Shown here in pieces: positions 21,600 through 32,750 of a stretch of DNA of 64,000 bases; position 1 is the stretch's first letter; each line of letters opens with the position of its first letter. A model generated the notes under the pieces. That model made no database searches, was not told the DNA's origin, and saw nothing but the letters and a program-made list of their open reading frames with translations. The stretch spans positions 7,834,991 to 7,898,990 of the forward strand of contig JAZAYU010000015.1 of NCBI GenBank assembly GCA_038501625.1. Reading direction: 5' to 3'. A program made the position numbers and the translations under genes. The DNA comes from Corbicula japonica. Its lineage: Eukaryota; Mollusca; Bivalvia; Venerida; Cyrenidae.

Positions 21600-22050
21600 T
21601 TCTTAAGTTTCATAATTATAACCCTTACTCCATGTTTACAGCTTATACCCATAAACTCCTATGTGCAATGAGTGTAGATCCAGATCAGGCTGAAGATCTA
21701 TTTCTGACAAGGATCTACACTAGCCACTTTATTAGAATCATTCAAAGGATTTTTATGTAACATTAAGGATCTAAAAGTGACTTGTGAACATCCTAATCTC
21801 ATATCCGGTGCCTAAAATCATAAAACTTAATCCCGAGATCAGTCTCAAATCTCAAGCATCTGATTGGCTCAAATGGCGACTGGTCGCCATTTCAGCCAAT
21901 CAGATGCTTGAGATTTGAGACTGATCTCAAAACTTAGTTTTATGATCCTGGGCCATGGTGTATAATTTCTGACCAGACGGCCAAATGCATAGAACCAGAT
22001 TTGACTGCACTGATGTGAAGACCTGATCTGGATCTACACTGGTCACATTT
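21600..22050. mobile_element. Family A copy interrupted by family B
   Basis: A worn family A copy is split by a family B palindrome at 21810-21955 (cctaaaatcataaaactt to agttttatgatcctggg). Confidence 0.7.
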
Positions 22051-22059
22051 CTCTCCATG

Positions 22060-23160
22060 TTTTCTGTTTTTGTGTTGTTTTTTTTACAGTGCAGATATTG
22101 TTTACGGAGGACATATTGAATGTATTATTATCTATTCTATTCTATGCTTTCTGGTGAGTTCTAGAATTTTCTCAGTGAAATTATAGTAATAACTGTTGAA
22201 AAATTGTTTATCATTAATTTATAATTTTTATTTAAAGTTTTTCATACAATTGAACCCATGCACAAACAATCTTCCCAATTAGAATGTTCAGAAAGGAGTT
22301 CCAAGTTTTGGGTGTATTAATACATTAAACCAGCTTTGCTGCTATATATGCATTTAGTGATTTATCAAAATTTCAGCAAAATTTGCTCCTATTCAGTGAA
22401 TTACAGGCATTATTTAGCAGAACAATGAATAATAACAACATCAGAGACAATGAAGTATTCCACCCTCAACGAAGAAAAAGCAGCTTTAAAAACACTTGGC
22501 GTGCAATCTCAGGATTTCAGTAGTATTAAGTGTGCCATAACATGGCCCTGTAAGCAGGCCCCTAAGGGTTTCATAAACAAAGCCCTGATAGAACAATATA
22601 GAATAATTCCTACCTGATGGAGAGGATATTACTCCAAATATTCTCGTTTTTGTGGAAATTGGCAAAGTTTCATTCAAAATTTAAACCTAAGAAGTCCTTT
22701 CATATGTTTTCACGTAAAATAAAGCCTGTCTTTGTATAAAACCTTTTACTGTAATGCTATAAACATATTACTGAAATAATTTCTTCTCAAGTATTAATGT
22801 AACGCTTACAAAACATGCACATCTTATTTTCCTTTTTTTATGCTATTAGTGGTTACTGGTGGCAGTTAACTGAAATTACGTCATTTAGTTTACAAATTGT
22901 TACACTTACTTGACAAGCTGATCTCTATTTCACATTTACCTTTACTATTTACGTCATAGGTACGCTATCCACAAAACTCTTTCAAGACAGTATATTTTAA
23001 GTATACAACTTTAATCCTTTTTAGGTCAACAGATATATCAACAGATCAATAGAAATTGTAGGCTTGTTTAAGGCAAGTATATACAAATATAAAGTGAGTG
23101 TTTATAAATACATTGAAAATATTTATAACCCTTTTACTCCATTATAATAATTATACACCT
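22060..23160. other. HDAC intron, nothing firm
   Basis: A minus-strand open frame at 22486-22677 ends in a splice-donor-like gGTAGGA, but it has no ATG and is not supported as an exon (see rejected items). Confidence 0.35.
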
Positions 23161-23161
23161 T

Positions 23162-23399
23162 TTAACCCTCTTGATATATACGCATTTTACGCATGTGCGA
23201 CCAGTGTAGATCCAGATCAGCCGGCACATCCGTGCCGTCTGATCTGGATCTACACTGGTCGCAATTTGGTCAGAAATAACCTAATGAATCAAAAAGCGAA
23301 CAGTTTAGATCCTGATCAGACGGCACGGATGTGCCGGCTGATCTGGATCTACACTGGTCGCACTAACAATAAAGGTGTATCTATACAGGAAAGGGTTAA
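23162..23399 (+). mobile_element. Family A MITE, full length
   Basis: The first hairpin is almost perfectly paired (gtgtagatccagatcagcc against ggatctacac). TTAA flanks are intact. The 111-aa plus-strand frame at 23098-23433 reads through it. Confidence 0.88.
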
Positions 23400-23592
23400 C
23401 GCATGTCAGAATAATGTAGATCCGAATCTATGAGCACAGCCATGCCATCCAATCTGGATCTATAATGGTCATTTGTTATTCAGAAATATCCTATACCCTA
23501 TGAATTTAAAGCATTCTGATTGGTCGAGAGCTCCGTACTCGCAAGTCCGAAAAAAGTGATAACTACCCCGGGAATTAATAACTACCTTTGCT

Positions 23593-23632
<40 letters not shown>

Positions 23633-23835
23633 GAATGCTTGAAATTCATAGGGTATATGATATAACAAGTAAATACTAATGTTGAGGTTTTGTATTTATT
23701 TGTATAATAATCTAATGAATCAAAAGTGAACAATGTAGATCTTGATCAGATGGCATTGGATGTGCCAGCTGATCTGGATCTACACTGTTTGCTCATGGGA
23801 TTACAGCCATATCCCATCAAATGAAGGGATTAAAA
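23400..23835. mobile_element. Worn family A copy split by a fold-back MITE
   Basis: Insert 23494-23659 has inverted ends taccctatgaatttaaagca and gcttgaaattcatagggta. It encloses a (CAT)n microsatellite of about 13 repeats at 23592-23631. The family A hairpin modules continue at 23708-23835. Confidence 0.75.
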
Positions 23836-23839
23836 ATAT

Positions 23840-24535
23840 GAACAATTATTTACAACTTAAAATTCAGTCCTGCGATTTTTTCCATTTTGAACTTCAGTCC
23901 TCAAAATACATAATTTATATCTGTATATTTCATTTATTAAATAAATCTCAAAAAAATGTTTCAGTTTAATTTTCAACTTACATTCTCACTTTGCATTGTC
24001 AACCACAACTGTTTTAAGTTAGTCCTTTATATCACTTAATTAAGTATTTTTGAATAAATATTACACAAAACATGCAGCACAACGATCAAAAATGCTCTCA
24101 CAAGAAAATATTTTGTAAATAATAAATTCACCGTAACGAAACAAAAAAAATATAAAATTCCTCCAGCTGTATCAAACAGCCGTCAACATTCAACTGTTAC
24201 CAACTGTGGTCAGTAGATGACATGTAATTATTGAGAGTTAAAGTGATATTCTAAATATAGGTTGTAATGACGTACAAACTCCCCATACTGTTGTTGACAG
24301 TAAGAATAGAAAAAGCGTTTGACTCGCTTTGCAAATTGGACGAATTAGGAATCATCTGAACTGACAATTTGGACTATTGAACAATAATATAGATCTATTC
24401 TATTAATGGGTAATGAAAGTATAAATAAACATCAGTTATAAATTGCAACAGTTACGCAGTCTGCGACAAGATTCTGTTATGACAAGATTCTGTTAATTGT
24501 GAGCATGTATTTATTTTTTACTTCGTAAAGTACAC
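23840..24535. other. HDAC intron, nothing recognised
   Basis: AT-rich, without repeats that I recognise. Confidence 0.4.
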
Positions 24536-24537
24536 TT

Positions 24538-24702
24538 AACCCTTTTTTCATATATATGACGTTATTGCCAGAATGAACAGTGTAGATCACGATTAGCCTT
24601 AACACTGTGAAATTTGCTTAAAGATATGTTAAGTAGTTTTCTCTTTATTTAAATAGTCTACGATTTATTGGGACAACCCTTGTATATGGAGTAAAAGATT
24701 AA
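24538..24702. mobile_element. Family A remnant carrying a mariner-like end
   Basis: The left end (ttaacccttttttca) is followed at 24599-24685 by about 87 bp matching the right terminus of the element at 28034-29056, ending ttattgggacaaccct. This looks like an insertion followed by deletion. Confidence 0.7.
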
Positions 24703-24933
24703 CCCTTTCCTCCATAAATACCCATTTTTACACATGTGCGACCAGTGTAGATCCAGATCAACCGGCACATCCGTGCCGTCTGATCAGGATCTGTACTGTT
24801 GCTTGTTGATTTGTTAGGTTAATTCTGACCAAAATGTGACGAGTGCAGATCCTGATCACAGATGTGCCGGCTGATCTGGATCTACACTGATTGCAAATGC
24901 GTAAAAATGCGTATTTATGGAGGAAAGGGTTAA
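24699..24933 (+). mobile_element. Family A MITE, full length
   Basis: The middle of three copies placed end to end. It shares its TTAA with both neighbours. Confidence 0.85.
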
Positions 24934-25168
24934 CTGTTGTTTTTTTTTCATATTTATGCCATTATTGCCGGGTGAACAGTGTAAATCACATCCATGCTGC
25001 CTGATCAGGATCTGCACTGTTTGCTTTTTCATTTATTAGGTTACCGGTATTTCTGACCAAACAGTGAAAATTGCAGATCCTGATCAGATGGCATTGATGT
25101 TCCAGCTGATCTGGATCTAAACTGTTCGCCCATGCGATTAAAGCCATATACATGGAGTAAAGGATTAA
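24930..25168 (-). mobile_element. Family A MITE, diverged left end
   Basis: It starts at the TTAA ending the previous copy, with the left end altered by a T run, and closes ggagtaaaggattaa. Confidence 0.75.
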
Positions 25169-25504
25169 GGTAAAGTTACTTCATGCATGTGAGCAGACAA
25201 TATTTCTTTTCGCCATAATCTGGAATTGTCCAGAAAGTTACGTAAATATTTCTGTGTGACAATCACTGATATCCAAATATAGTAACATCTCAAAATATAA
25301 AAAAAATTATCACCAATGGCACTTCTTTTTCCAAAACATGCGTCAAATCATGTTACAAAAATAAATAACTTTCCCTCTAAGCTACCATTATCAATTTTTG
25401 TCAACAATTCCATTAATACCCATGGAAAGTCTGCATTATATAATTTATTCACCTAACATATTATGTTTCTAAAACGGCAATAAGACAAGCATAACTAACT
25501 TCCC

Positions 25505-25955
25505 AGGGCCCAACACCATAAAACTAAGATTGGAGACAGTCTCAAATCTCAAGCATCTGATTGGCTGAAATGGTGACTTGTGGAGACCAGTCTCATATCT
25601 TAAGCATCTGATTGGCTGAAATGGTGACTTGTGGAGACCAGTCTCATATATCTTAAGCATCTGATTGGCTGAAATGGTGACTTGTGGAGACCAGTCTCCA
25701 ATCACAAGTATCTGATTGGCTGAAATGGTGACTTGTGGAGACAAGTCTCAAATCTCAAGCATCTGATTGGCTGAAATGGTGACTTGTGGAGACCAGTCTC
25801 CAATCACAAGCATCTGATTGGCTGAAATGGTGACTTGTGGAGACCAGTCTCAAATCTCAAGCATCCCGTAGGCAACCAGTGACCATTTCAGCTAATCAGA
25901 TGCTTGAGATTTGAGAACGGTCTCCAGATTTAGTTTTATGATCTTGTGCCCAGGG
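25505..25955. repeat. Family B arm amplified in tandem
   Basis: About six to seven head-to-tail units of 52-60 bp (ctgattggctgaaatggtga, cttgtggagaccagtctc) precede a single opposite arm and the usual end (agttttatgatcttgtgcc). The frame at 25469-25744 is a product of it. Confidence 0.85.
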
Positions 25956-25959
25956 AAAA

Positions 25960-26245
25960 GAAATTACACACAATGATTAGGACAATTGTCTTAATTTATC
26001 TTAATTCCTCCGACAAATCCTGATGCACCTCCGGCACTACAGGGAAACATCTTAATGTGTGTGTTCTCCAAGAAAACACTCATTTATTTTTTTATAATGT
26101 TAGTTTTGAGGTGATCAATGTAAACCCACATTAGATAGCATATATGTGCTAGCCCCTCTGGATCTACACTGGTTGTGCATGCTATTGATACCTGGCATGA
26201 TATTGAGTTAAGAGTCACACATGTGGTGAATATCTGGATTAGATC
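25960..26245. other. HDAC intron with a family A fragment
   Basis: Only 26110-26190 (gatcaatgtaaaccc ... ggatctacactgg) is recognisable. Confidence 0.4.
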
Positions 26246-26493
26246 TTAATCCTTTACTCGATAGACACACCTTTATTGCGTGGGCAAACAGTGTAGATCC
26301 AGATCAGCTGGCACATCCATGCCATCTGATCAGAATCTGTACTGTTTGCTTTTTTTTTTATTCATTAGGTTATTTCTAACCAAAATGCGACCAGTGCAGA
26401 TCCAGATCAGTCGGCATATCCATCTGCCAGCTGATCTGGGTCTATACTGGTGGCACATGCGTAAAAATGAGTATTTATGGAGGAAAGGGTTAA
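26246..26493 (-). mobile_element. Family A MITE, near full length
   Basis: Ends ttaatcctttactcg and ggaggaaagggttaa. A longer T run separates the hairpins than in other copies. Confidence 0.8.
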
Positions 26494-26692
26494 TCCTTTA
26501 CTCCATATAATATGCATTTTTATGCATGTACGACCTGTGTAGATTAAAGTCTCTGATCTGGATCTGCACTGGTCACATTTCGGTCAGAAGTAACCTAAGG
26601 AATGAAAACTCAAACAGTTTAGATTTTGATCAGATTTGGATCTACACTTCACCTGAGGAATAATTATAAACATATGGAGAACAGGGTTAGCT
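26490..26692 (+). repeat. Family A MITE, shortened
   Basis: It shares the TTAA of the previous copy. Both hairpins have lost central sequence. Confidence 0.7.
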
Positions 26693-26694
26693 GA

Positions 26695-27240
26695 TTTATA
26701 TGGATGACCTCCTCTGTGTTCCAACATGGATATTGGCAAGTGAATTGTTGATCTGGGTCAAAGGGTTGTTGACATATCAACTATGACCTTGAAGACTGCT
26801 GTGAGCTTGACCTTTGACCCAGTGACCCCCCAAAAAAACAGCAGCAGCCATATATTCATGGAATACAATCATGCTGTGAAGTTTTTAGAATCTAGGTAAA
26901 AGGGTAAAAGGGTTCTAAACCTTTTGAGTGGAAGTGTAAATAGACCTCGAGTGTACATTTATGGCCTTGACCTTTGCCCCAGTGACCTCAAAATGTAGCC
27001 ATCTTTCAAGATCTACTACAATTATACTCTCAAGTTTGATGACTTATAATGTCAAAGGGTTCTTATGTATTCAGCAGAAATCAATTTGACCTTTAAGTCC
27101 CCTGTGACCTTGACCTTTGACCCAGAGACCCCAAAAACAATATTGATCATCTAACTAGTAAGTCCTACCCTGGATTAAATGTAACTCCTGTTATTGAGCA
27201 GTGCTGTGATATGGACAGACAAACAGGATAAAATAATGTC
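26695..27240. repeat. Mosaic element fragment rich in DR1-like motifs
   Basis: Repeating phrases gaccttgacctttgaccc and agtgaccccaaaa occur at 26808, 26965 and 27108, with ttctaggtaaaagggtt between. There is no closing inverted repeat, so the element is truncated. Confidence 0.6.
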
Positions 27241-27640
27241 TCCCTCACCTTGAGTCCCCGCCCTTTGCCTTTGCAATGCTTTTAGCTTCTTATGTTTTAT
27301 ATGTTTGTGTGCTTTTGTATGCAACATTGTTGAGCCGTTGGGTGGGTTGGAGTTTTTTCACCAAGACAACTTGTACTTGTTTTGTGATACGAGAACCTGT
27401 GGGGCAAGTGTGAGGTTGGTGCACCATAGAACCTGGTTTAAACCCCCAGTAGCAATTTGTTTTGCCACTGACTGTTCCAAAGCAGTATCCCCAAAGGTTC
27501 TCTTTTTCGTTAATTGTTTGTGGCGTTCTATTTGAAATGACATACCTATAACAAACATGCTCTCTCTCTCTTCATCTCTTTTTTATTGCTGCGTGGGGAG
27601 GCTGTGTTTTGTGAGTGTGGCGATTCCTGATATGCATATA
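27240..27640. repeat. Possible SINE-like sequence
   Basis: A compact block has gcaccatagaacctggttta and aacccccagtagc, resembling an RNA polymerase III B-box context. It has only one copy here, so this is a guess. A (CT)n run lies at 27559. Confidence 0.25.
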
Positions 27641-28033
27641 CTACTCTTTTTTTTTTTTAAAAAGAGGTAAATATTTTGTTTTACAACCGGTAACTCAACA
27701 ACAATAAATGACAAAATCTTTGAGTAGAGCAGATCTGATCGAGTGTAAACAAATGGCGCATAACTTTCTTTATAATATTCTGCAAATCAATGCAAATAGC
27801 TTCCGGATTGTTACATGCATTACAGCTTTATGATGTACTTTCCATTACTGGTTAGTGTCATGTACAACATGCTGTCTGGCCTTTATTTTATAACCAGGTC
27901 AGACAAGCAATAAACCCAAGAAACTAGGTCAAATTTCTCTTGTTAGGCCAACATTATAAAACTGTTATTTGACATTATGCTAATCAGAATTTTATAGGTA
28001 AGTAAATTCTTTATTACATATACATCTATACGA

Positions 28034-29056
28034 TATACGAGGGTTGTCCCAATAAATCGTAGACTTTTTGAATAAAATGAAAACTACTGAACATATCTTT
28101 AAGCAAATTTCACTGTTAGTTAAAACATCATTTAGTAACAAGTATGCTGAATTTCAAAGAAAAATTGATTACCATAACGAAATTGCAAACATTTTTACAT
28201 GACGACCTATCGACAAGCCGCACACGTCGCAACGTCATTACAATGCTCACACAGCATACCGTTACTCTTTTCTGAAGTACTCTTTAGCATGTTCGATACA
28301 CTCACAGTGTCTGTTCACCCAACTAGTAATACATTAATGTAACACTCTGTTGAAAGAGATTTGTTGAAGGCCAAGCCATTTGATCTAGTCGCAGTTCTCA
28401 AATTTGCGACCCGTGAGCCCGAAATTTTACAACGTCTAGCGGAGCGAGGTTCGGCGAGTTCGGGGGATGACTGATTCTGAGTGTTATTTCTGTTTCACCA
28501 TGGATGCAAAAACATTCTGTGCCACTTGTATACCAATGCTCTGGATATAAGGATGCTTAACATGTTTTTATTTCTTAAGCGTGTCTTTTGGCGTCAATTC
28601 GCTTCTATCACAATATTGGATGATGGAAACGTGCGCTGCGGCTTCTTTAAACGTCGCGATTTTCATAAGAAGTTAATGTTTACCCATTATCATGAAACAA
28701 GCACTACTCTTATACAATCTATAGCAACTTTTTGAATCTTTGCCTATTTATTCCAGAATGATCACCAATTAAGGCAACGTTAACAATTGGCGACTTAAAT
28801 GGCATTAGGTTATGTATTAATTGTTTGAAGTAAATTATTGAATTCCAAATCATAGTGCGTTTTGACGTGCGCCGCCGATGGCTATCATGGTTTAACAAAG
28901 TGTATGTAATTTCTTTATTTTAGAAGATTTTTCTTTGAAATTCAGCATACTTGTTACAAAATGATGTCTAAACTAACTGTGAAATTTGCTCAAAGATATG
29001 TTCAGCAGTTTTCATTTTATTCAAATAGTCTACGATTTATTGGGACAACCCTCGTA
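28034..29056. mobile_element. Mariner-like element with long inverted termini
   Basis: Ends tatacgagggttgtcccaat and attgggacaaccctcgtata pair over about 150 bp (with gaaatttgc, aagatatgtt, attcagcatacttgttac). The outer bases resemble mariner-superfamily ends. The interior of about 700 bp has one 84-codon frame (28481-28735) that I cannot match to a transposase, so it is probably non-autonomous. TA flanks are plausible. Confidence 0.75.
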
Positions 29057-29271
29057 TATACAAACACCCAATGGGTAAAAGCAACAAGTCGGACAGATTT
29101 CTCTTCTTTAGGACAACATTTTTTAAAAATATTTTACTCATTTTTATTACATAGAAAAACATCTGTTTCATTCATAAGAATAAATTCAGTCATATGTTCA
29201 TTACAATATTTGCATTTCAATTACAGATCTATAACATCTGTGTCACCTTTGAAAGTAAAAGTATGTTAGCC

Positions 29272-29480
29272 CAAGATCATAAAACTGAGATTGGAGACCT
29301 GAGTCTCACATTTCAAGCATATAGTTGGCTGAAATGCGACTGGTTGCCATTTCAGTCAATTAGATGCTCAAATCTCAAGCATCTGATTGGCTGAAATGGT
29401 GACTTGTCGCCGTTTTAACCAATCAGATGCTCCTTGAGATTTGAGACTGGTCTCCAGATAAAGGTTTATGATCTTTGGCA
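29272..29480. repeat. Family B palindrome with an extra arm
   Basis: The usual ends enclose three arms instead of two, an early step towards the amplification seen at 25505. Confidence 0.75.
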
Positions 29481-29634
29481 GTTATGTCACTATTATGATC
29501 AACAGCATGTCGAGGCCAAAATTATAAAACTGTTATTTGCAGTGCAGCAGGTGTTTAAAGAGGTTGCTCACTGGGTCAAAATTTAACTGAAATAGAAACT
29601 TGTAGTAATTTAAGTTATTCAGTAGTTTTCATAC

Positions 29635-29694
29635 CTTTTCTGTTGATGTAATGACTATTCATATCCATAGTAGGATCGCCAGGCCCCAGTGGCT
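29635..29694 (-). CDS. HDAC4: HDAC class IIa N-terminal exon
   Basis: This is a 60-nt exon (2 + 19 codons + 1) with acceptor atgctttcag and donor gGTATGA. It encodes PLGPGDPTMDMNSHYINRK. Its final G joins AT at 19900 to make Asp, giving NRK-DIVTSPLGSP in frame. PTMDMNSHY sits where vertebrate HDAC4 has VPMDLRLDH, just before the Gln-rich domain. Two internal Met codons (PTM, MDM) could start a short isoform, as some class IIa HDACs do, but the acceptor and the open phase 1 upstream argue for an internal exon. Identification rests on phase continuity and position more than on sequence identity. Confidence 0.8.
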
Positions 29695-29828
29695 CTGAAA
29701 GCATATTTAAAACATTTTATTAGATGTAGGCCCCTGCAGTTCTAAAGAATACCTAAAACACTTATAATTTCATTTTAGGCCCCAACAGCTTATGTAAGCA
29801 TATCTCAATTACCAGAGCAAGCTGAGAA

Positions 29829-29892
29829 TACTGGATTATCTTAGCTGAGAATACTGGATTATCTTAGCTGAGAATACTGGATTATCTTAGGG
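29829..29892. repeat. Three 23-bp tandem units
   Basis: gctgagaatactggattatc repeats three times almost exactly, 135 bp upstream of the HDAC exon at 29694. Confidence 0.9.
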
Positions 29893-30164
29893 CCCTATTG
29901 CTAGAAACCATAACCTAACAAGCAAATTCAATTTAAAAATTTAATTAATATAAGAAAAGCATTTTAAGTATGACACATTAAAACTAAAACAACTCAGTAA
30001 ACAAAAAAATTATCCCTAAAAGAAAGCTATCAAGTCTTTTGAATTATGTCCCCAAGACCTTGACCTCTGACCTTAAAATCATTAAGGGTCATTAACTTGT
30101 CATGAGCAACTAACCAATCAAATTGAAGACACCAGACAAACGTTTATATTCTGAAAAAATTTAA

Positions 30165-30275
30165 TGAACCAAAAAGCAAGCTGTGTAGATCCTGATCAGA
30201 ATGCAAAGGATGTGCTGGAAGATCTGGATCTATGTTGCTCAGAGATAACAGCAATATACCATGGGAAAAATGGTT
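30165..30275. repeat. Family A half copy
   Basis: Second hairpin only, ending gggaaaaatggttaa. Confidence 0.6.
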
Positions 30276-30311
30276 AATCTTTACATGAATTCAAGGCTTA
30301 TGTCCATAGAT

Positions 30312-30547
30312 ATAACCCTTTCCTGGATAAATATGCATTTTTACGCATGTGCGACCAGTGTAGATCCAGATCAGACGACACATCCGTACCGTCTGATCAG
30401 GATCTGCACTGGTCGCATTTTGGTCAGAAAAATGAATCAAAAAGCGAACAGTTTAGATCCTGATCAGACGGCACGGATGTGCCGGCTGATCTGGATCTAA
30501 ACTGTTCGCCCTAGCAATAAAGGTGTATCTATACAGGAAAGGGTTAA
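30312..30547 (+). mobile_element. Family A MITE, full length
   Basis: It lacks about 10 bp of the spacer between hairpins (aataacctaat missing). The stems are fully paired. Confidence 0.85.
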
Positions 30548-30549
30548 TG

Positions 30550-31010
30550 CTTAGAAAAATGATGGTACTTGCATTATGTATATTTCCATCAATGTTCTAA
30601 AATAGCATCGTTAAGCAAATCATTCTGTTTGTTTTGTCTTCGTTCCATTCAATTTCTTAACATTAGCAAACTAGAGCTAGATACTTAATCAATTATCTGT
30701 GGTTTTCTTTTGTATTTTGTTAATTGTGCAGTTTTCAGAATTGCAGATTACAAAGCTCTGAGCTGCGGCATTTACAGGAAATGTTGAATAAATAATGAAA
30801 AGAAGAAAGTGGAGAGATTGGATAAAGGAAGCTTAAATGATTTACACCCACACCAGCAGGTTAATAATTGATGATCCTCCTATCACACGGCCTGCCAACA
30901 CCCACACAACACTACAAGGTTTTCACGTTAGCAGCTTGAAGGCACTTGCAAGATTTTGACAAGGATTTAAATAGGGACTGAAGAAACTGCACAATCGACC
31001 ATTTCTTCTT
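30550..31010. other. HDAC intron, nothing recognised
   Basis: No supported feature. Confidence 0.4.
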
Positions 31011-31220
31011 TCTTCCATATATAGTTGTTTTTACATGTGTGCAACCAGCGTAGATCAAGATCTAGATCTGGATCTGCACTGGTGGCATTTTGGTCAGAAA
31101 TAACCGAATGAATCAAACTGCAAACTGTGTAGATCCTGATCTACAGATTTGCCAGCTGATTAGGATCTACACTGTTTGTCCATGCAATAAATGTTTATCT
31201 ATGGCATAAAGGATTAATGC
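31010..31220 (+). repeat. Family A MITE, shortened
   Basis: The first hairpin has lost its centre, and the right end reads gcataaaggattaa. Confidence 0.65.
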
Positions 31221-31566
31221 AGAGTTCTGAATGTTTAGATTCCGTAAGGTTTGTGCTTGTAATCCAGATCTGCAATCTGCAGTATTGTAAGCATTAACTT
31301 CGCTGGATTAAGGGGTAAAACTATCCTGTTATCCCTTTATTTCATGGACAAAGCTTATCCCTGTCCTCCAAATATACGCAATTTTATGCACATTCGACCT
31401 GTGTAGATCCAGATCAGCCAGCACATCCGTGCCATCTGATCAGGATCTGCACTGTTCGTATATTGGTCAGAAATAACCTAATAAATCAAATAGCGAACAG
31501 TGCAGATCCTGATTAGACGGCATGAATTTGTCTACACTGGAACTACACTGTTCACACACGCAATAA

Positions 31567-32175
31567 GGCCACTGTTCGTTGATTTTTCGTTTCTCAGATC
31601 CCGCCGACTCTAATTTCTGCTAAAATGGAAAAAAAAAAATTGAAAATGACCAAAGAAAGACAAATTTTCCCGAACCTTTTAGCGATTGACTGTTTCACTG
31701 CGCATGTCTGTACTTTCAGCAGACAGCAACAGTCGTTTATTTTCTGATAACGACGGAGAAAGAGTCTATTTTAGCGATTGTCCTCAAAATTTAGTGCAGT
31801 TTAACCTCCGAAAATATCCTATTATCACGACTCGATATTTTTTCAAGCACAAAACCAAGATGGATGCGCCCATCAACTCCGTGTGGTTTGGGCTCAAAAT
31901 TCTAAATTTCCACAAGGATTGTGTCTCAAAATTTGCCAAGGGGGACAGAAATGAGTTGATCAAAGACCTTATCATAAATCACATCGGAGATTCACAGCAA
32001 GTTGTAAAAATATACGGCTGAGGGACTGTGAAAACAGTGAACAATTTAATGCCATATTATTCAACATTTATTCCAAAAGAACATAATCGTTACTTTTTTT
32101 TTTTTTTATTCCCTCCTCCGACCCTAACCTTCTCCTGAAAAAATCTGAGAAACAAAAAATAAAAATACAGTGGCC
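31567..32175 (+). mobile_element. PIF/Harbinger-like non-autonomous element
   Basis: 609 bp with inverted ends ggccactgttcgttgattt / aaaaatacagtggcc and inner gtttctcagat / atctgagaaac. TAA is present on both sides as a 3-bp target duplication. A 3-bp TWA duplication and GGCC-type ends fit PIF/Harbinger. It carries one open frame (next entry) and T/A runs near both ends. Confidence 0.75.
31686..32021 (+). CDS. 111-aa ORF inside the Harbinger-like element
   Basis: This is the longest frame in the window not produced by tandem or hairpin repeats. It contains FSDNDGERVYFSDC, YPIITTRYFFKHKTK, MDAPINSVWFGLKILNF and HKDCVSKFAKGDRNELIKDL. It is basic overall, without a signal peptide or membrane segment. 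I do not recognise the family: it is neither the DDE nuclease nor an obvious Myb-like protein of Harbinger elements. A better start may be the Met at 31704-31706. It could be a captured host exon or a chance frame. Confidence 0.35.
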   Translation: MTVSLRMSVLSADSNSRLFSDNDGERVYFSDCPQNLVQFNLRKYPIITTRYFFKHKTKMDAPINSVWFGLKILNFHKDCVSKFAKGDRNELIKDLIINHIGDSQQVVKIYG

Positions 32176-32214
32176 TAAAGGAGGTGTGTTTATGGAGAAA
32201 AGGGTTATAACACA

Positions 32215-32335
32215 AAGTAATATAAGCAATGGGATATAATATATGCTATTTCCAAGGTGTGAGCACTGTAGATCCAGATCTGGCTGCACATCCTTGCAGT
32301 CTGATCAGGATCTACACTAGTCACTGTTAAATCTA
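32215..32335. repeat. Family A half copy
   Basis: One hairpin only (gcactgtagatccagatc ... gatctacactagtcac). Confidence 0.6.
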
Positions 32336-32750
32336 TTACTGTATAAGTACTTATTTTGGCGGGGGTTTAATTTTGGCGATAATGTTGCGCCAATATAAAA
32401 CACCGCCAATAAAAATCACCATCATTTAATAGCACCGCCATTTTAATATTTGGAAGGTAGACAACTATGAAGTTTTCTCAGTTTGATACAAAATAATATA
32501 ATTAGAATATGTCGTGAATCAAACAAAGCAATCTATTATTAGGTAGCTGTGATAATGTTTTCACACTGATATTATAACAATATGGTGTTGAATATTGAAT
32601 GTAAATGTTATATTATTCTGCGATTTTTCATTAAGAGTTTTATTTTGGCGGTCTGGTTTGTTTGCACCAATTTATAACCCCGCCAATATAAAACACTTCA
32701 AAATACGCCAAAATTTGACACCGCCAATATTAAGCGCTATACAGTACATC
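32335..32750. mobile_element. Fold-back MITE with GGCG-rich ends
   Basis: Inverted ends tactgtataagtacttattt and aagcgctatacagta enclose several tttggcg / cgccaa modules. It resembles in style the element at 57292-59697. Confidence 0.65.

Larger units (their letters stand above)
31345..32212 (+). mobile_element. Family A MITE split by a Harbinger-like element
   Basis: Family A runs to caataa at 31566 and resumes at 32176 with aaggaggtgtgtttatggag and aaaagggtta, restoring its normal right end once the insert is removed. Confidence 0.8.

Noticed and set aside
22614..22677. Possible alternative first HDAC exon (NETLPISTKTRIFGVISSPS) with a phase-1 donor that fits exon 19900
   Set aside because: The frame starts with TTG, not ATG, an in-frame stop lies just upstream, and there is no acceptor between them. 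It could only be non-coding.
23098..23433. Recurring open frames with peptides such as ATSVDPDQPAHP and LIRICTG (also at 12525, 15439, 30261, 44274, 61614 and others)
   Set aside because: They read through family A hairpins in either strand and differ in line with DNA base pairing, not codons. They have no conserved start and occur on both strands of the same copy.
28481..28735. 84-codon frame within the mariner-like element as a transposase
   Set aside because: It has no D,D(34)D or helix-turn-helix motif that I can recognise.
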